Notes under the pieces: generated by a model | What the model saw: only the letters and a program-made list of their open reading frames with translations | Told to the model about the DNA's origin: nothing | The model's database searches: none | Source: JAAGZL01 sp964628835 | GTDB lineage: Bacteria > Pseudomonadota > Gammaproteobacteria > Chromatiales > Chromatiaceae | Direction of reading: 5' to 3' | DNA: 30,528 nucleotides | NCBI GenBank assembly: GCA_964628835.1 | Contig: CAZVME010000040.1 | Span: 1-30,528, forward strand | Part shown: positions 15,210 through 23,768 of the stretch, one piece after another | How positions within the stretch are numbered: position 1 is the first letter of the stretch | Layout of the letters: every line of letters starts with the position of its first letter | Position numbers and translations under genes: made by a program

Positions 15210-15561
15210 CTATTTGTTCCTGTAGTGTTCGTTTCGAAAGATCTGAGGCAAGCAATTTAGCACAAACAGCATGTCAGAATGAATACCTTTCTGCGGAGAA
15301 TTCATGCCAGTTATCTGTTGCTGGTATCTGCGTGGCTTATTCCTGGTTGCCTGCAATCTGTTGCCGCCTTCCGGCAATCCGTGGTCTGGGAATAGGTTTC
15401 TTGCGCTCGTAACCTGTTGATTATTACCGCCTAATAAAAATTATTTATTGCGTGGTGGCAACCCCAGGCATCAATTATTGGCTGGTCTGATTATTGCACT
15501 TTATGGTGTATAGGTAATCTTTTTCATCATTCGGCCTGTGGTCCGGCCAGTGGAGTAGATC
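15210..15561. other. Gene-poor stretch between ialB-like and DUF547 genes
   Basis: About 350 bp without a convincing gene. It contains an AT-rich tract near 15430-15450 that may hold the promoter of the downstream gene. It also contains a 38-codon ORF on the plus strand (15279-15395) whose peptide has a hydrophobic segment and an LIPGC sequence resembling a lipobox. That ORF has no visible ribosome binding site, so it may be chance or a decayed lipoprotein. Confidence 0.4.
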
Positions 15562-16313
15562 ATGTCCAGAATCATTTCAGTGTTTCTGTCGTTTCCTCTA
15601 ATCCTGTTCCTGTTTGTAACTCCGGCTGTGGCAAAAGAGCCTGGATGGTCTGATTATAGGGTGTTGCTCAAGCGCCATGTCAAAACCGATATGCTTAAAG
15701 GTGAGCGGGTAAACAGGGTTGACTACAGTGGTATTGCCAGGGATCCGCGTTGGCGTAAGGTGTTGCAGCGGTTGGCCAACTACCCCCTGCACCGGCTCAA
15801 GACCCGCAAGGAGCGCCTGGCGTTCTATATCAACGCCTATATAACATCTTGACCATAAAGCTGATCGTAAAGAACTGGCCCCTGGAGAACATCCGTGATC
15901 TGGGCAGTCTATTTGTTCCGGTATGGAAGAAGACAGCGGGTATGGTTGGCGGCAAGCGGATGTCTCTCAGTGATATTGGTCGGGGCAGGCTCAGACCTTT
16001 TGGTGAGTTGCGTAGCTACTTTGCCCTGGCTTGTGGTTCGGCCAGTTGTCCTGATCTGCGCCGACAGCCATATACGGCCCGACAGCTCAATCGGCAACTG
16101 GATGACCAGTCAAAGCGGTTCCTGAATAACCGCAGCAAGGGTATGACTCGCAGGGCCGGCAGGGTGCGGGTGTCCAAGCTGTTCTCCTGGTTCGAGGATG
16201 ATTTCAAACGGTTTGGTGGAGTGAGGGCATTTGTGGAGCGGTATAAAAACCTTCCAAAAAAGGTCACTCTGAGGGCGGATCTGCCTTACAACTGGAGTGT
16301 CAATGGAGGTTGA
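15562..16313 (+). pseudogene. DUF547 family protein, interrupted by a 2-base frameshift
   Basis: A secreted DUF547 protein split into two frames. The first frame has a signal peptide ending near AVAK and reads to LAFYINAY, then breaks. The second frame resumes with LTIKLIVKNWP, includes a SLSDI-type segment and the FALACGSASCPDLR motif, and ends at 16313. The expected family sequence INAYN-x-LTIKL is restored by removing two bases from TATATAAC at 15838-15845 (an extra AT or TA). The repaired protein would be about 249 aa, a normal length. The slip in a TATATA run may be a true mutation or a sequencing error. Function of the family is unknown. Confidence 0.82.
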
Positions 16314-16326
16314 TAGGGTAGATCTG

Positions 16327-17961
16327 TTAGAGCGTCTGGGCCGTAACGTCTACCATTAGCTTCAGACTTTGCCCGGCCTTGAGGTGGTTGCCTTCAAGGG
16401 TGTTCCAGCGCTTAAGATCCGTTACCCGCACATTGAAGCGTTGGGCGATCCTGGCCAGCGAATCTCCGTTTCGCACCCGGTAGTGCACCGGATTGGTGGT
16501 GCTGGGTGGTTTTACAGCCATGATAGATGGAAGCTGTGCGGTTTTACTGGTCTTGATGCTCTTGCTGTCTACCCATAACACCAGCTTCTGGCCGAGACTC
16601 AGGGTGTCGCGCGGGGCCATGCCATTCCATCTGGCCAGTTTGCTGTGGCTTACCTTGTAGGTCCTGGCCAGGTCCCATAAGGTGTCTCCAGCCTTAACCA
16701 CGTGCACCACGCGTTGTCCCTTACGTTTTCGGTTCTGGATGCGTTGCTTGCGCTTGTCGGCACTCAGCCCATAGTGGTCGAGTGACTTGGTGGACATGGG
16801 AATTACCAGATGCTTGCCAGCGCGAATGCCGTTGTTACTAAGCTTATTGGCCTGCTTCAGCATAGCGGTGGTGGTGCCGTGTTTTTCGGCAATGATGCTC
16901 AGGCTGTCTCCGCCGCGTATCTTGTAGCGTTTCCAGCGAATGCGTTTGCCTGGGTCAAGCTGGGCCAGTTTTTGGCTGAAGGACTTAGTCTTGGTGATCG
17001 GCAGATTGAGTTTGTGTGGGCCGTCTGGAGCGGTTGCCCAGCGGTTAAAGCCTGGATTCAGCCGATAGAGATTGTCTGTGGACATTCCGGCCATATCTGC
17101 GGCCAGTGCGAGATCCAGTTGGGAGCCGATATCCACCGTAGCGAAGTAGGGCTGGTCGGGCATTGGCTTGAGCTCTATCCCATATTTTTCAGGTTGGTTA
17201 ATGACCTGGGTCAGCGCCAGCAGCCTTGGTACATAGTTGCGGGTCTCGCGGGGAAGTTTCAGGGACCAGAAGTCGGTCGGCTTACCTTTGCGCTTGTTTT
17301 TGGTGATGGCTCGCGACACCGTGCCTGCGCCAGAGTTGTAGGCGGCCAGAGCCAGATTCCAGTCTCCGTTGAATCGCTTGGACAGCTGCTCCAGGTAATC
17401 AAATGCGGCGTTGGTGGAGGCCACCACATCGCGTCTGCCGTCATACCACCAGTTCTGCTTCAGCTTGAAATGACGCCCGGTGGCCGGGATAAACTGCCAC
17501 AGTCCAGCCGCTCTGCCATGGGAGTAGGCAAATGGTCGGAAGGCGCTTTCCACCGCAGGCAGTAGTACCAATTCGGTAGGTAGTCCGCGCTTTTCCGCCT
17601 GTTCCAGAATAAAGTGGATGTAGGGTTTGGAACGCTCCTGTAGCCGTTCTATGTATGAGTCGTGTTTTTTATACCAGTTGACGTGCTGAGTTACGCGCTT
17701 GTTTTTCGGCGTCTCCAGCCTGAAACCGCTGCGCACCCGTTGCCACAGATCTTTCTGTTTGGCCGGCTGTTGCACCTGGTTGCTGGCGTCGGTGCCTGCT
17801 GAGGTGCTCTCCTGCTCGATTGTGGCTGAGATTTGAGGGCCGTCCAGGATGGTGGCCTTTTGAGCCCAATCCCCTTTGAGCAGAAGGCTGGAATTGCAGC
17901 CTGACAGGATCAGGATTGCAGCTGCGGCAAGAGCTATGATGGCTGGGTATTTGCTAGTCAT
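16327..17961 (-). CDS. mltD: Membrane-bound lytic murein transglycosylase D with three LysM domains
   Basis: Cleaves peptidoglycan glycan strands, forming 1,6-anhydro ends. The 544 aa lipoprotein has a signal peptide with lipobox LSGC (Cys22). The SLT domain (about 125-250) has catalytic Glu138 in LPAVESAF, then GRAAGLWQFIPATGRHF and the AAYNSGAGTV motif. Three LysM repeats follow at about 345-388, 419-463 and 492-537, each with the GDSL/GDTL start. The start at 17961 is chosen because it gives the proper lipoprotein signal; an open frame runs on to 18087 but adds a non-signal extension. It is divergent from the yafS-like gene, as in other gammaproteobacteria. Confidence 0.93.
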   Translation of the reverse strand: MTSKYPAIIALAAAAILILSGCNSSLLLKGDWAQKATILDGPQISATIEQESTSAGTDASNQVQQPAKQKDLWQRVRSGFRLETPKNKRVTQHVNWYKKHDSYIERLQERSKPYIHFILEQAEKRGLPTELVLLPAVESAFRPFAYSHGRAAGLWQFIPATGRHFKLKQNWWYDGRRDVVASTNAAFDYLEQLSKRFNGDWNLALAAYNSGAGTVSRAITKNKRKGKPTDFWSLKLPRETRNYVPRLLALTQVINQPEKYGIELKPMPDQPYFATVDIGSQLDLALAADMAGMSTDNLYRLNPGFNRWATAPDGPHKLNLPITKTKSFSQKLAQLDPGKRIRWKRYKIRGGDSLSIIAEKHGTTTAMLKQANKLSNNGIRAGKHLVIPMSTKSLDHYGLSADKRKQRIQNRKRKGQRVVHVVKAGDTLWDLARTYKVSHSKLARWNGMAPRDTLSLGQKLVLWVDSKSIKTSKTAQLPSIMAVKPPSTTNPVHYRVRNGDSLARIAQRFNVRVTDLKRWNTLEGNHLKAGQSLKLMVDVTAQTL

Positions 17962-18131
17962 ATATTTGGTTAATCCCAACCTAATATGGATGGGCCAGAT
18001 AAAACACGAACCCAGGACTATACTGAATACGCCCCCAATTTTCCAACCAAAAACACTGCTGGTCTTCTGGCTATTTGGCAGTATCATAGTTTCCAGAACT
18101 CTTCACTGACTGGCGGGTTTTTCTGGAAACC

Positions 18132-18905
18132 ATGAAAAAAAAGCGCTTTTCCCAATCAGAACAGGAGCTTGCAGACCACTTGCAGGAGTGGTTTGGGCGC
18201 TATCCTGGGCAGGGTTTTATGGAGCAGGAGATTCTCTGTCTAAATGATCTGCTGCCAAAGCTGTTTGGCTATTATCTGGTGCAGTTGGGGATGATAGGCA
18301 GCCTGGATGGGGTGTTGGAGGAGTGCCGTATCGGCAGTTGTCTGGTGCTGGCGGCCAATAGAAGCCAGGGTGAGATCAGGGCTACGGCCCAGGTGGAGTT
18401 GCCGCAGTTGCCCATAGCAACCGATAGTGTGGATGCGGTGCTGATGCCGCATAGTCTGGATTTTGCCTCAGACCCGCACCAGGTGTTGCGGGAGGTGGAA
18501 CGAATTCTGATCCCGGAAGGGCGCGTCATCATCACCGGGTTCAATCCCTGGAGCTTGTGGGGAGGTTACCGGTTGTTGATGCGGCGTAAGGGAAAGATCC
18601 CCTGGTGTGGACAGTTTATCTCGGTGCTGCGTCTACAGGACTGGTTGCGGCTGCTGGGTTTCAGTGTGGAGGTGGTCAAACCGGTGATGTTCCGGCCGCC
18701 TCTACAAAATGAGACTATGATGCAGCGACTGCTGTTTCTGGAGCGCGTGGGGCCAAAATACTGGCCGTTTTTTTCAGCAGGATATGTGGTCCAGGCAGTG
18801 AAGCGGGTGTCGCCACTTACTCCAATTTTACCGGCCTGGAGAAGACGGTCGCAGGTATTGAGCGGCAAATTGATTGAACCAACAACGAGAAACTGCAATG
18901 AATAA
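18132..18905 (+). CDS. YafS-like class I SAM-dependent methyltransferase
   Basis: A 257 aa protein in the position of E. coli yafS, between mltD and rnhA. The C-terminal half of a class I methyltransferase fold is clear: ATDSVDAVLMPHSLDFASDP (about 97-115), then REVERILIPEGRVIITGFNPWSLWG (120-144). The usual glycine-rich SAM motif I is not recognisable near residues 60-75, so the SAM site is divergent. The substrate is unknown. Its stop overlaps the start of rnhA (ATGAATAA), suggesting translational coupling. The gloB gene that often sits in this cluster is absent. Confidence 0.85.
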   Translation: MKKKRFSQSEQELADHLQEWFGRYPGQGFMEQEILCLNDLLPKLFGYYLVQLGMIGSLDGVLEECRIGSCLVLAANRSQGEIRATAQVELPQLPIATDSVDAVLMPHSLDFASDPHQVLREVERILIPEGRVIITGFNPWSLWGGYRLLMRRKGKIPWCGQFISVLRLQDWLRLLGFSVEVVKPVMFRPPLQNETMMQRLLFLERVGPKYWPFFSAGYVVQAVKRVSPLTPILPAWRRRSQVLSGKLIEPTTRNCNE

Positions 18906-19332
18906 CAGGGTGGAGATATTTACCGATGGTGCCTGCAGGGGTAATCCCGGGCCCGGTGGCTGGGGTGCGGTAATGCGCTTCAAGGGAAAGGAGAAGCAGC
19001 TGTTTGGAGGAGAAGCCGAGACCACCAATAATCGCATGGAACTCAAGGCGGTGATCAAGGCCCTGGAGGAGTTGACCCGTCCTGCCGAGGTGCGTGTCAC
19101 CACCGATTCCCAGTACGTAAAGAAGGGTATAACCGAGTGGATCCACAACTGGAAACGCAACGGCTGGCGCACTGCGGCCAAAAAACCGGTGAAGAACAGT
19201 GATCTGTGGCGGGAACTGGATGAACTGGTGGCGCGCCATAATGTGGCCTGGGACTGGGTCAAGGGGCACAGCGGCCACCCGGAAAATGAACTGGCTGATG
19301 ATCTGGCCAACCGGGGGATAGATGAGTCTTAA
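18898..19332 (+). CDS. rnhA: Ribonuclease HI
   Basis: Degrades the RNA strand of RNA-DNA hybrids, removing primers and R-loops. The 144 aa protein has all four catalytic acids at the E. coli positions: Asp10 (FTDGAC), Glu48 (NNRMEL), Asp70 (TTDSQYV) and Asp134 (ELADDLA), plus His124 of the flexible loop (GHSGHPEN). The start at 18898 gives the family-typical MNNRVEIFTDG; an in-frame ATG at 18874 lies inside the upstream gene. It overlaps the preceding stop and is followed after 27 bp by dnaQ, the widespread gammaproteobacterial order. Confidence 0.97.
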   Translation: MNNRVEIFTDGACRGNPGPGGWGAVMRFKGKEKQLFGGEAETTNNRMELKAVIKALEELTRPAEVRVTTDSQYVKKGITEWIHNWKRNGWRTAAKKPVKNSDLWRELDELVARHNVAWDWVKGHSGHPENELADDLANRGIDES

Positions 19333-19359
19333 TCTGAATTACAGAGCTATGAGCTAAGA

Positions 19360-20079
19360 ATGCGCCAGATTGTACTAGATACTGAAACCACTGGACTGGA
19401 GCCCAAACAGGGGCACAGGATCATCGAGATCGGCTGTGTTGAGCTGATTGAGAGGCGTCTCACCGGGAACGTGTTCCATCAATATCTGCAACCAGATCGG
19501 GAGATCGATGCCGCCGCGGTGGAGATTCACGGCATCACCAACGAATTTCTGGAAGACAAACCCAGGTTTGGCGATATCGCTCGGGACTTTATGGACTATG
19601 TGTCGGGGGCGGAACTTATCATCCATAACGCCCCGTTTGATGTGGGGTTTATCAACCATGAGCTGGCGCGCCTGGGCGGTGAGTGGGGTCTGCTGGAGAA
19701 GCAGTGCCGCATAATCGATAGTCTGGTACTGGCGAAAAAGAGCCATCCTGGGCAGCGCAACAGTCTGGATGCGTTGTGTAAACGCTACGAGATTGATAAC
19801 AGCCATCGTGAGTTGCACGGGGCGCTGCTGGATGCCGAGATCCTGTCCGATGTCTATCTGACCATGACCGGTGGTCAGACCGCCCTGATGCTGGACGGGC
19901 TCTCCAGCGAGGTGGATGGTTCTGGTCAGGCTGGAATTAGACGTGTAGATGTAGATCGACCCGCGCTAACGGTGATAGCTGCCGCTGAGCAGGAGTTGCA
20001 GGCCCACCATGCGCGCCTGGATGCCATTGAGAAGGCCTCAGGTTCTTGTGTCTGGAAAGGGGGGGTGGAAGAGTCCTAG
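19360..20079 (+). CDS. dnaQ: DNA polymerase III epsilon subunit (3'-5' exonuclease)
   Basis: Proofreading exonuclease of the replicative polymerase. The 239 aa protein carries the DEDDh motifs: Asp7 and Glu9 (LDTETTGL), Asp94 (HNAPFDVGFINHE), His153 and Asp158 (HGALLDAEIL). A candidate sliding-clamp motif QTALML follows at 173-178, then a C-terminal tail that would bind the polymerase alpha subunit. Length is normal. It is co-directional with rnhA, and its stop codon overlaps that of the convergent fnr-type gene by three to four bases. Confidence 0.96.
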   Translation: MRQIVLDTETTGLEPKQGHRIIEIGCVELIERRLTGNVFHQYLQPDREIDAAAVEIHGITNEFLEDKPRFGDIARDFMDYVSGAELIIHNAPFDVGFINHELARLGGEWGLLEKQCRIIDSLVLAKKSHPGQRNSLDALCKRYEIDNSHRELHGALLDAEILSDVYLTMTGGQTALMLDGLSSEVDGSGQAGIRRVDVDRPALTVIAAAEQELQAHHARLDAIEKASGSCVWKGGVEES

Positions 20080-20840
20080 CCGTGCTGTTCCCGGCCGCGA
20101 TGGCCGCCACCGCCATTGAACAGGGATTTGATCCGATCCAGATCCTTCAACTGTACATGTTTGCGCTCTACATGCAGCAGGCCATCATCATGGAAACGGG
20201 TGAATAGTCGGCTTACCGTCTCCACTGCCAGTCCCAGATAGCTGCCTATGTCGTTGCGTGACATGCTGAGATAAAAATCTGTGGCGGAAAAGCCACGTTT
20301 TTTAAAGCGGTTAGAAAAATCCAGCAGGAACCCGGCCAGCCGCTCTTCAGCGTTCTTGCTCCCCAGCAGGGTCAGCAGATTGGACTCCTGGAATATCTCT
20401 TTGCTTAGCAGGCGGTACATCTGGCGTTGCAGTCCGGGGATGGATGAACTCAGCTCTTCCAGGCGATCGAAGGGGATCTCGCACACGGCTGCGGTTTCCA
20501 GCGCCTTGGCAGAACAGTGGTGTACACCCTCTTCAATGGCGTCCAGCCCAATAAGTTCGCCCGGCAGATAGAAACCGGTAATCTGGTTGGTGCCAGCCTC
20601 TTTCCTGGTATAGGTTTTGATAGAACCGGATTTTATGGCGAAGATACTGCGGAAGGGGTCGCCAGCTTGGAATATGTAATCCCCGCGATGGACCGGGCAA
20701 CAGTGCGTTACCACAGACTCAAACAGTTCTAGCTCTTTGCCACCCAGAGACTCTGGTAGCACTAGCGAAGCTACGCTACATACCTCGCAACGCATCTTTG
20801 TGCTGTCGATGGATACAATCTTATCGTTTGACACGGTCAT
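20076..20840 (-). CDS. fnr: CRP/FNR-family transcription regulator, FNR-like with altered cysteines
   Basis: Oxygen- or redox-responsive regulator, 254 aa. A cyclic-nucleotide-like sensor domain (about 35-150) includes AGDPFRSIFAIKSGSIKTYT and GFYLPGELIGLDAI. The helix-turn-helix at 191-216 (MSRNDIGSYLGLAVETVSRLFTRF) keeps Glu207, Ser210 and Arg211, the FNR base-reading residues. Of the four FNR cluster cysteines, Cys18, Cys21 and Cys120 (VCEIPF) are present, but the third N-terminal one is Val27. Cys47-Cys48 and Cys109 are extra candidates. Start ATG at 20838-20840. A perfect TTGAT-N4-ATCAA box lies 50 bp upstream, implying autoregulation. The stop overlaps dnaQ. Confidence 0.9.
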   Translation of the reverse strand: MTVSNDKIVSIDSTKMRCEVCSVASLVLPESLGGKELELFESVVTHCCPVHRGDYIFQAGDPFRSIFAIKSGSIKTYTRKEAGTNQITGFYLPGELIGLDAIEEGVHHCSAKALETAAVCEIPFDRLEELSSSIPGLQRQMYRLLSKEIFQESNLLTLLGSKNAEERLAGFLLDFSNRFKKRGFSATDFYLSMSRNDIGSYLGLAVETVSRLFTRFHDDGLLHVERKHVQLKDLDRIKSLFNGGGGHRGREQHG

Positions 20841-20889
20841 GACCTGAGTACTTGTTTACCTGTAATATTGCGCTATTCTGCTATTTTAG

Positions 20890-20903
20890 TTGATATAGAT
20901 CAA
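20890..20903 (-). promoter_or_regulatory. FNR box upstream of the fnr-type gene
   Basis: TTGATATAGATCAA is a perfect match to the FNR consensus TTGAT-N4-ATCAA. It lies 50 bp upstream of the regulator's start codon. The encoded helix-turn-helix has the FNR recognition residues, so autoregulation is likely. It is about 230 bp from pyrG, so an effect there is less likely. Confidence 0.8.
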
Positions 20904-21004
20904 GAAAAACATGGTTCACCCAACAAAGTTTGCATGATCCATGGCCTGGGGCTGGGTTGGGTCAGAGCATGTTCAGGGCCGTGACCATGCCCTCATAGTC
21001 GGTT

Positions 21005-21021
21005 AATCAACCGGATTGATT
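21005..21021. promoter_or_regulatory. Palindrome AATCAA-N5-TTGATT between fnr and pyrG
   Basis: AATCAA (21005-21010) and TTGATT (21016-21021) form a perfect inverted repeat with a 5-base centre. The half-sites face the opposite way to an FNR box. It lies about 110 bp upstream of pyrG and may be an operator for an unidentified regulator; chance is possible. Confidence 0.25.
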
Positions 21022-21134
21022 TGAAATAAGCACTGTTTTTTAACCACATATCCGATTGTAGAAGATGCGGTGTTCTGGTAACTTCTAATGCCGTCCAAGT
21101 AACAAGCTTTCCATAACTAATTTAAGTGGGTTCC

Positions 21135-22784
21135 ATGAGCAAATTTGTATTTATTACGGGCGGTGTTGTCTCCTCCCTGGGCAAGGGAATTGCGTCGGCA
21201 TCACTGGGCGCGCTGCTTGAGGCTCGGGGCCTAAAGGTCACCATGATCAAGTTGGATCCGTATATCAACGTCGATCCAGGCACCATGAGCCCATTTCAGC
21301 ATGGAGAGGTTTTTGTCACGGAGGATGGGGCAGAGACTGATCTGGACCTTGGGCACTATGAAAGATTCGTGCGCGCCACCATGGGGAAGGACAATAATTT
21401 CACCACCGGGCAAGTCTACGACAGTGTAATCCGCAAGGAAAGGCGTGGAGATTACCTGGGAGGTACGGTACAGGTCATTCCCCATATCACCAACCAGATA
21501 AAAGAGAACGTACTGCTGGGTGCTGCTGATTCGGATGTATGTTTGGTGGAGATCGGCGGTACCGTAGGTGATATCGAATCCCTGCCATTCCTTGAGGCTA
21601 TACGCCAGATGGGAGTGGAAGTGGGGCATGATAACGCCCTGTTCATGCATCTGACCCTGGTGCCGTATATCAAGACTGCGGGAGAGGTGAAGACCAAGCC
21701 CACCCAGCACTCAGTAAAAGAGCTGCGCTCCATTGGTATCCAGCCGGATATCCTGTTCTGCCGCAGCGACCATCCGCTACCGGATGGCGAGCGCCGTAAG
21801 ATCTCCCTATTTACCAACGTGGCGGAAGCTTCAGTAATCTCGGCGCCGGATGCCGACCATATCTATCGCATTCCCCTGCTGTTGCACGAGCAGTACCTGG
21901 ACGAGATTGTGGTGCGCCAGTTTGGTCTGGATGTGCCGCCAGCAGAACTGACCGAGTGGCGTCAGGTGGTGGATGGCCTGGAACAGGCCAGAGGTGAAGT
22001 AAAGATCGCCATGGTGGGTAAATATATGCACCTGACTGAGGCCTACAAGAGTCTCACCGAATCCTTGGTGCACGCCGGTATCCACACTCTGACCAAGGTC
22101 AAGATCATCTATGTGGACGCCGAAGACATCGAGGCCAATGGAACCGTCTGTCTGAACGATGTGGACGCTATTTTGGTGCCAGGAGGTTTTGGCGACCGTG
22201 GAGTGGAGGGCAAGATCTCCACCGTACAATACGCCCGTGAGAACGGTGTGCCCTACCTTGGTATCTGTCTCGGTATGCAGGTGGCGGTGATCGAGTACGC
22301 CCGTAACGTTGCGGGTCTGGACGGGGCCCACAGCACCGAGTTTGATAAGCAGACCCCGCACCCGGTGATCGCCCTGATTACCGAGTGGCTGAACGCAGAT
22401 GGCCAGACCGAGACCCGGGACGAAGACTCAGATCTGGGTGGAACCATGCGCCTGGGTGGTCAGGAGTGTCGTCTGGCCCCAGACAGCCTGGCCCGCGAGC
22501 TGTATGCAGATGAGGTGATCGTGGAGCGGCATCGCCACCGTTATGAGTTTAACAACAAGTACCTGGAGGTCCTGGAACAGGCGGGGCTAAAAATATGTGG
22601 TCGCTCCATGGATGACAAGTTGATGGAGATGGTGGAGATCCCGGAACACCCCTGGTTTATCGCCTGTCAGTTCCACCCGGAATTCACCTCCACCCCGAGA
22701 GATGGCCACCCGCTGTTCACCGGCTTTGTTAAGGCCGCCATGGCGTATCAAGAGAAGTTGTGCCGAGTGGCTGAGCAGGCATGA
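21135..22784 (+). CDS. pyrG: CTP synthase
   Basis: Makes CTP from UTP using ATP and glutamine. The 549 aa protein has the N-terminal synthetase domain (FVFITGGVVSSLGKG at 4-18, VEIGGTVGDIES at 138-149) and a C-terminal class I glutamine amidotransferase domain with the nucleophile Cys378 in YLGICLGMQ, and His514 and Glu516 (QFHPEF). The ATG at 21135 is preferred over the GTG at 21126 because AAGTGGG lies just upstream. The stop overlaps the start of kdsA (ATGA), a typical coupled gammaproteobacterial pair. Confidence 0.98.
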   Translation: MSKFVFITGGVVSSLGKGIASASLGALLEARGLKVTMIKLDPYINVDPGTMSPFQHGEVFVTEDGAETDLDLGHYERFVRATMGKDNNFTTGQVYDSVIRKERRGDYLGGTVQVIPHITNQIKENVLLGAADSDVCLVEIGGTVGDIESLPFLEAIRQMGVEVGHDNALFMHLTLVPYIKTAGEVKTKPTQHSVKELRSIGIQPDILFCRSDHPLPDGERRKISLFTNVAEASVISAPDADHIYRIPLLLHEQYLDEIVVRQFGLDVPPAELTEWRQVVDGLEQARGEVKIAMVGKYMHLTEAYKSLTESLVHAGIHTLTKVKIIYVDAEDIEANGTVCLNDVDAILVPGGFGDRGVEGKISTVQYARENGVPYLGICLGMQVAVIEYARNVAGLDGAHSTEFDKQTPHPVIALITEWLNADGQTETRDEDSDLGGTMRLGGQECRLAPDSLARELYADEVIVERHRHRYEFNNKYLEVLEQAGLKICGRSMDDKLMEMVEIPEHPWFIACQFHPEFTSTPRDGHPLFTGFVKAAMAYQEKLCRVAEQA

Positions 22785-23599
22785 GACTATGTGACTTTGA
22801 GGTGGGCCTGGACCGGCCCCTGTTTCTGATCGCAGGTCCCTGCGTCATCGAGAGCGAAAAGCTGATTCTGGACACGGCCCAGCGCCTGAAGGATATCACC
22901 GCGGAACTGGGTATCCCGTTTATCTTCAAATCATCCTTTGACAAGGCCAACCGCTCTTCCGGTGACAGCTATCGCGGTCCCGGCATAGAGGAGGGGCTAC
23001 GTATCCTGCAACGGGTGCGGGAGCAGATCGGGGTGCCGGTGTTGACCGATATCCATGATGATACCCCCCTGGATGAGGTGGCGGAGGTGGTGGATGTACT
23101 ACAGACCCCGGCGTTTCTGTGCCGCCAGACCAATTTCATCCAGACTGTGGCCGCCCTGGGCAAGCCGGTAAATATCAAGAAAGGCCAGTTTCTGGCGCCC
23201 TGGGATATGCAGCACGTGGTGGCCAAGGCCAAGGCTGCGGGAAATGAGCAGATAATGGTGTGTGAGCGCGGGGTCTCTTTTGGTTACAACAACCTGGTAT
23301 CGGATATGCGTTCCCTGGCTGTGATGCGTGACACCGGCTGTCCGGTGGTGTTTGATGCCACCCATTCGGTGCAGCTGCCCGGAGGACAGGGTGCGAGTTC
23401 TGGTGGCCAGCGTGAGTTCGTGCCGGTACTGGCGCGCGCAGCGGTTGCGGCTGGAGTATCCGGTCTGTTCATGGAGACCCATCCGGACCCGGAGCAGGCG
23501 CTCAGTGATGGTCCCAACTCCTGGCCCCTGGACGCCATGCCGGAGCTGTTGGAGACCTTGCAGCTGATCGACCAGACGGTAAAGCCGGGCCGGTTGTAG
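22781..23599 (+). CDS. kdsA: 2-dehydro-3-deoxyphosphooctonate aldolase (KDO-8-P synthase)
   Basis: Condenses phosphoenolpyruvate with arabinose-5-phosphate to KDO-8-phosphate for lipopolysaccharide. The 272 aa protein has AGPCVIES (18-25), KSSFDKANRSS, LTDIHDD, FLCRQTNF, NIKKGQFLAP and DGPNSWPL. Cys21 replaces the Asn found in the metal-independent E. coli enzyme, and His195, Glu232 and Asp243 complete a metal site. It is therefore probably the metal-dependent class, as in Aquifex. It overlaps pyrG by four bases, and eno follows after about 170 bp. Confidence 0.97.
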   Translation: MRLCDFEVGLDRPLFLIAGPCVIESEKLILDTAQRLKDITAELGIPFIFKSSFDKANRSSGDSYRGPGIEEGLRILQRVREQIGVPVLTDIHDDTPLDEVAEVVDVLQTPAFLCRQTNFIQTVAALGKPVNIKKGQFLAPWDMQHVVAKAKAAGNEQIMVCERGVSFGYNNLVSDMRSLAVMRDTGCPVVFDATHSVQLPGGQGASSGGQREFVPVLARAAVAAGVSGLFMETHPDPEQALSDGPNSWPLDAMPELLETLQLIDQTVKPGRL

Positions 23600-23610
23600 A
23601 TATTTTAGCC

Positions 23611-23681
23611 AGGGGTTGGAGTCGACTGCCTCTAGACGGTAGAAATACCGGATATTGCAGCTGCAATCGACTCCGATCCTG
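23611..23681. repeat. REP-like inverted repeat between kdsA and eno
   Basis: AGGGGTTGGAGTCGA (23611-23625) pairs with TCGACTCCGATCCT (23667-23680), enclosing a loop of about 40 bases. A related arm, GGGGTCGGAGTC, occurs downstream of truD at 27771. These look like members of one dispersed palindromic family and may end or stabilise the pyrG-kdsA transcript. No T-run follows. Confidence 0.5.
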
Positions 23682-23768
23682 AGACACAAACAGTTTTCTA
23701 GTATAAAAACCTAACCTGGAAATAGATGGCCAAGGTCGCTGATACCAGGTGGAAGTCAGGAGATAATA

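Noticed and set aside
15279..15395. A 38-codon ORF with a lipobox-like LIPGC
   Set aside because: No ribosome binding site and no recognisable family; kept only as a remark on the gene-poor stretch.
16810..17565. A 251-codon plus-strand open frame
   Set aside because: It is antisense to mltD and shows no family features.
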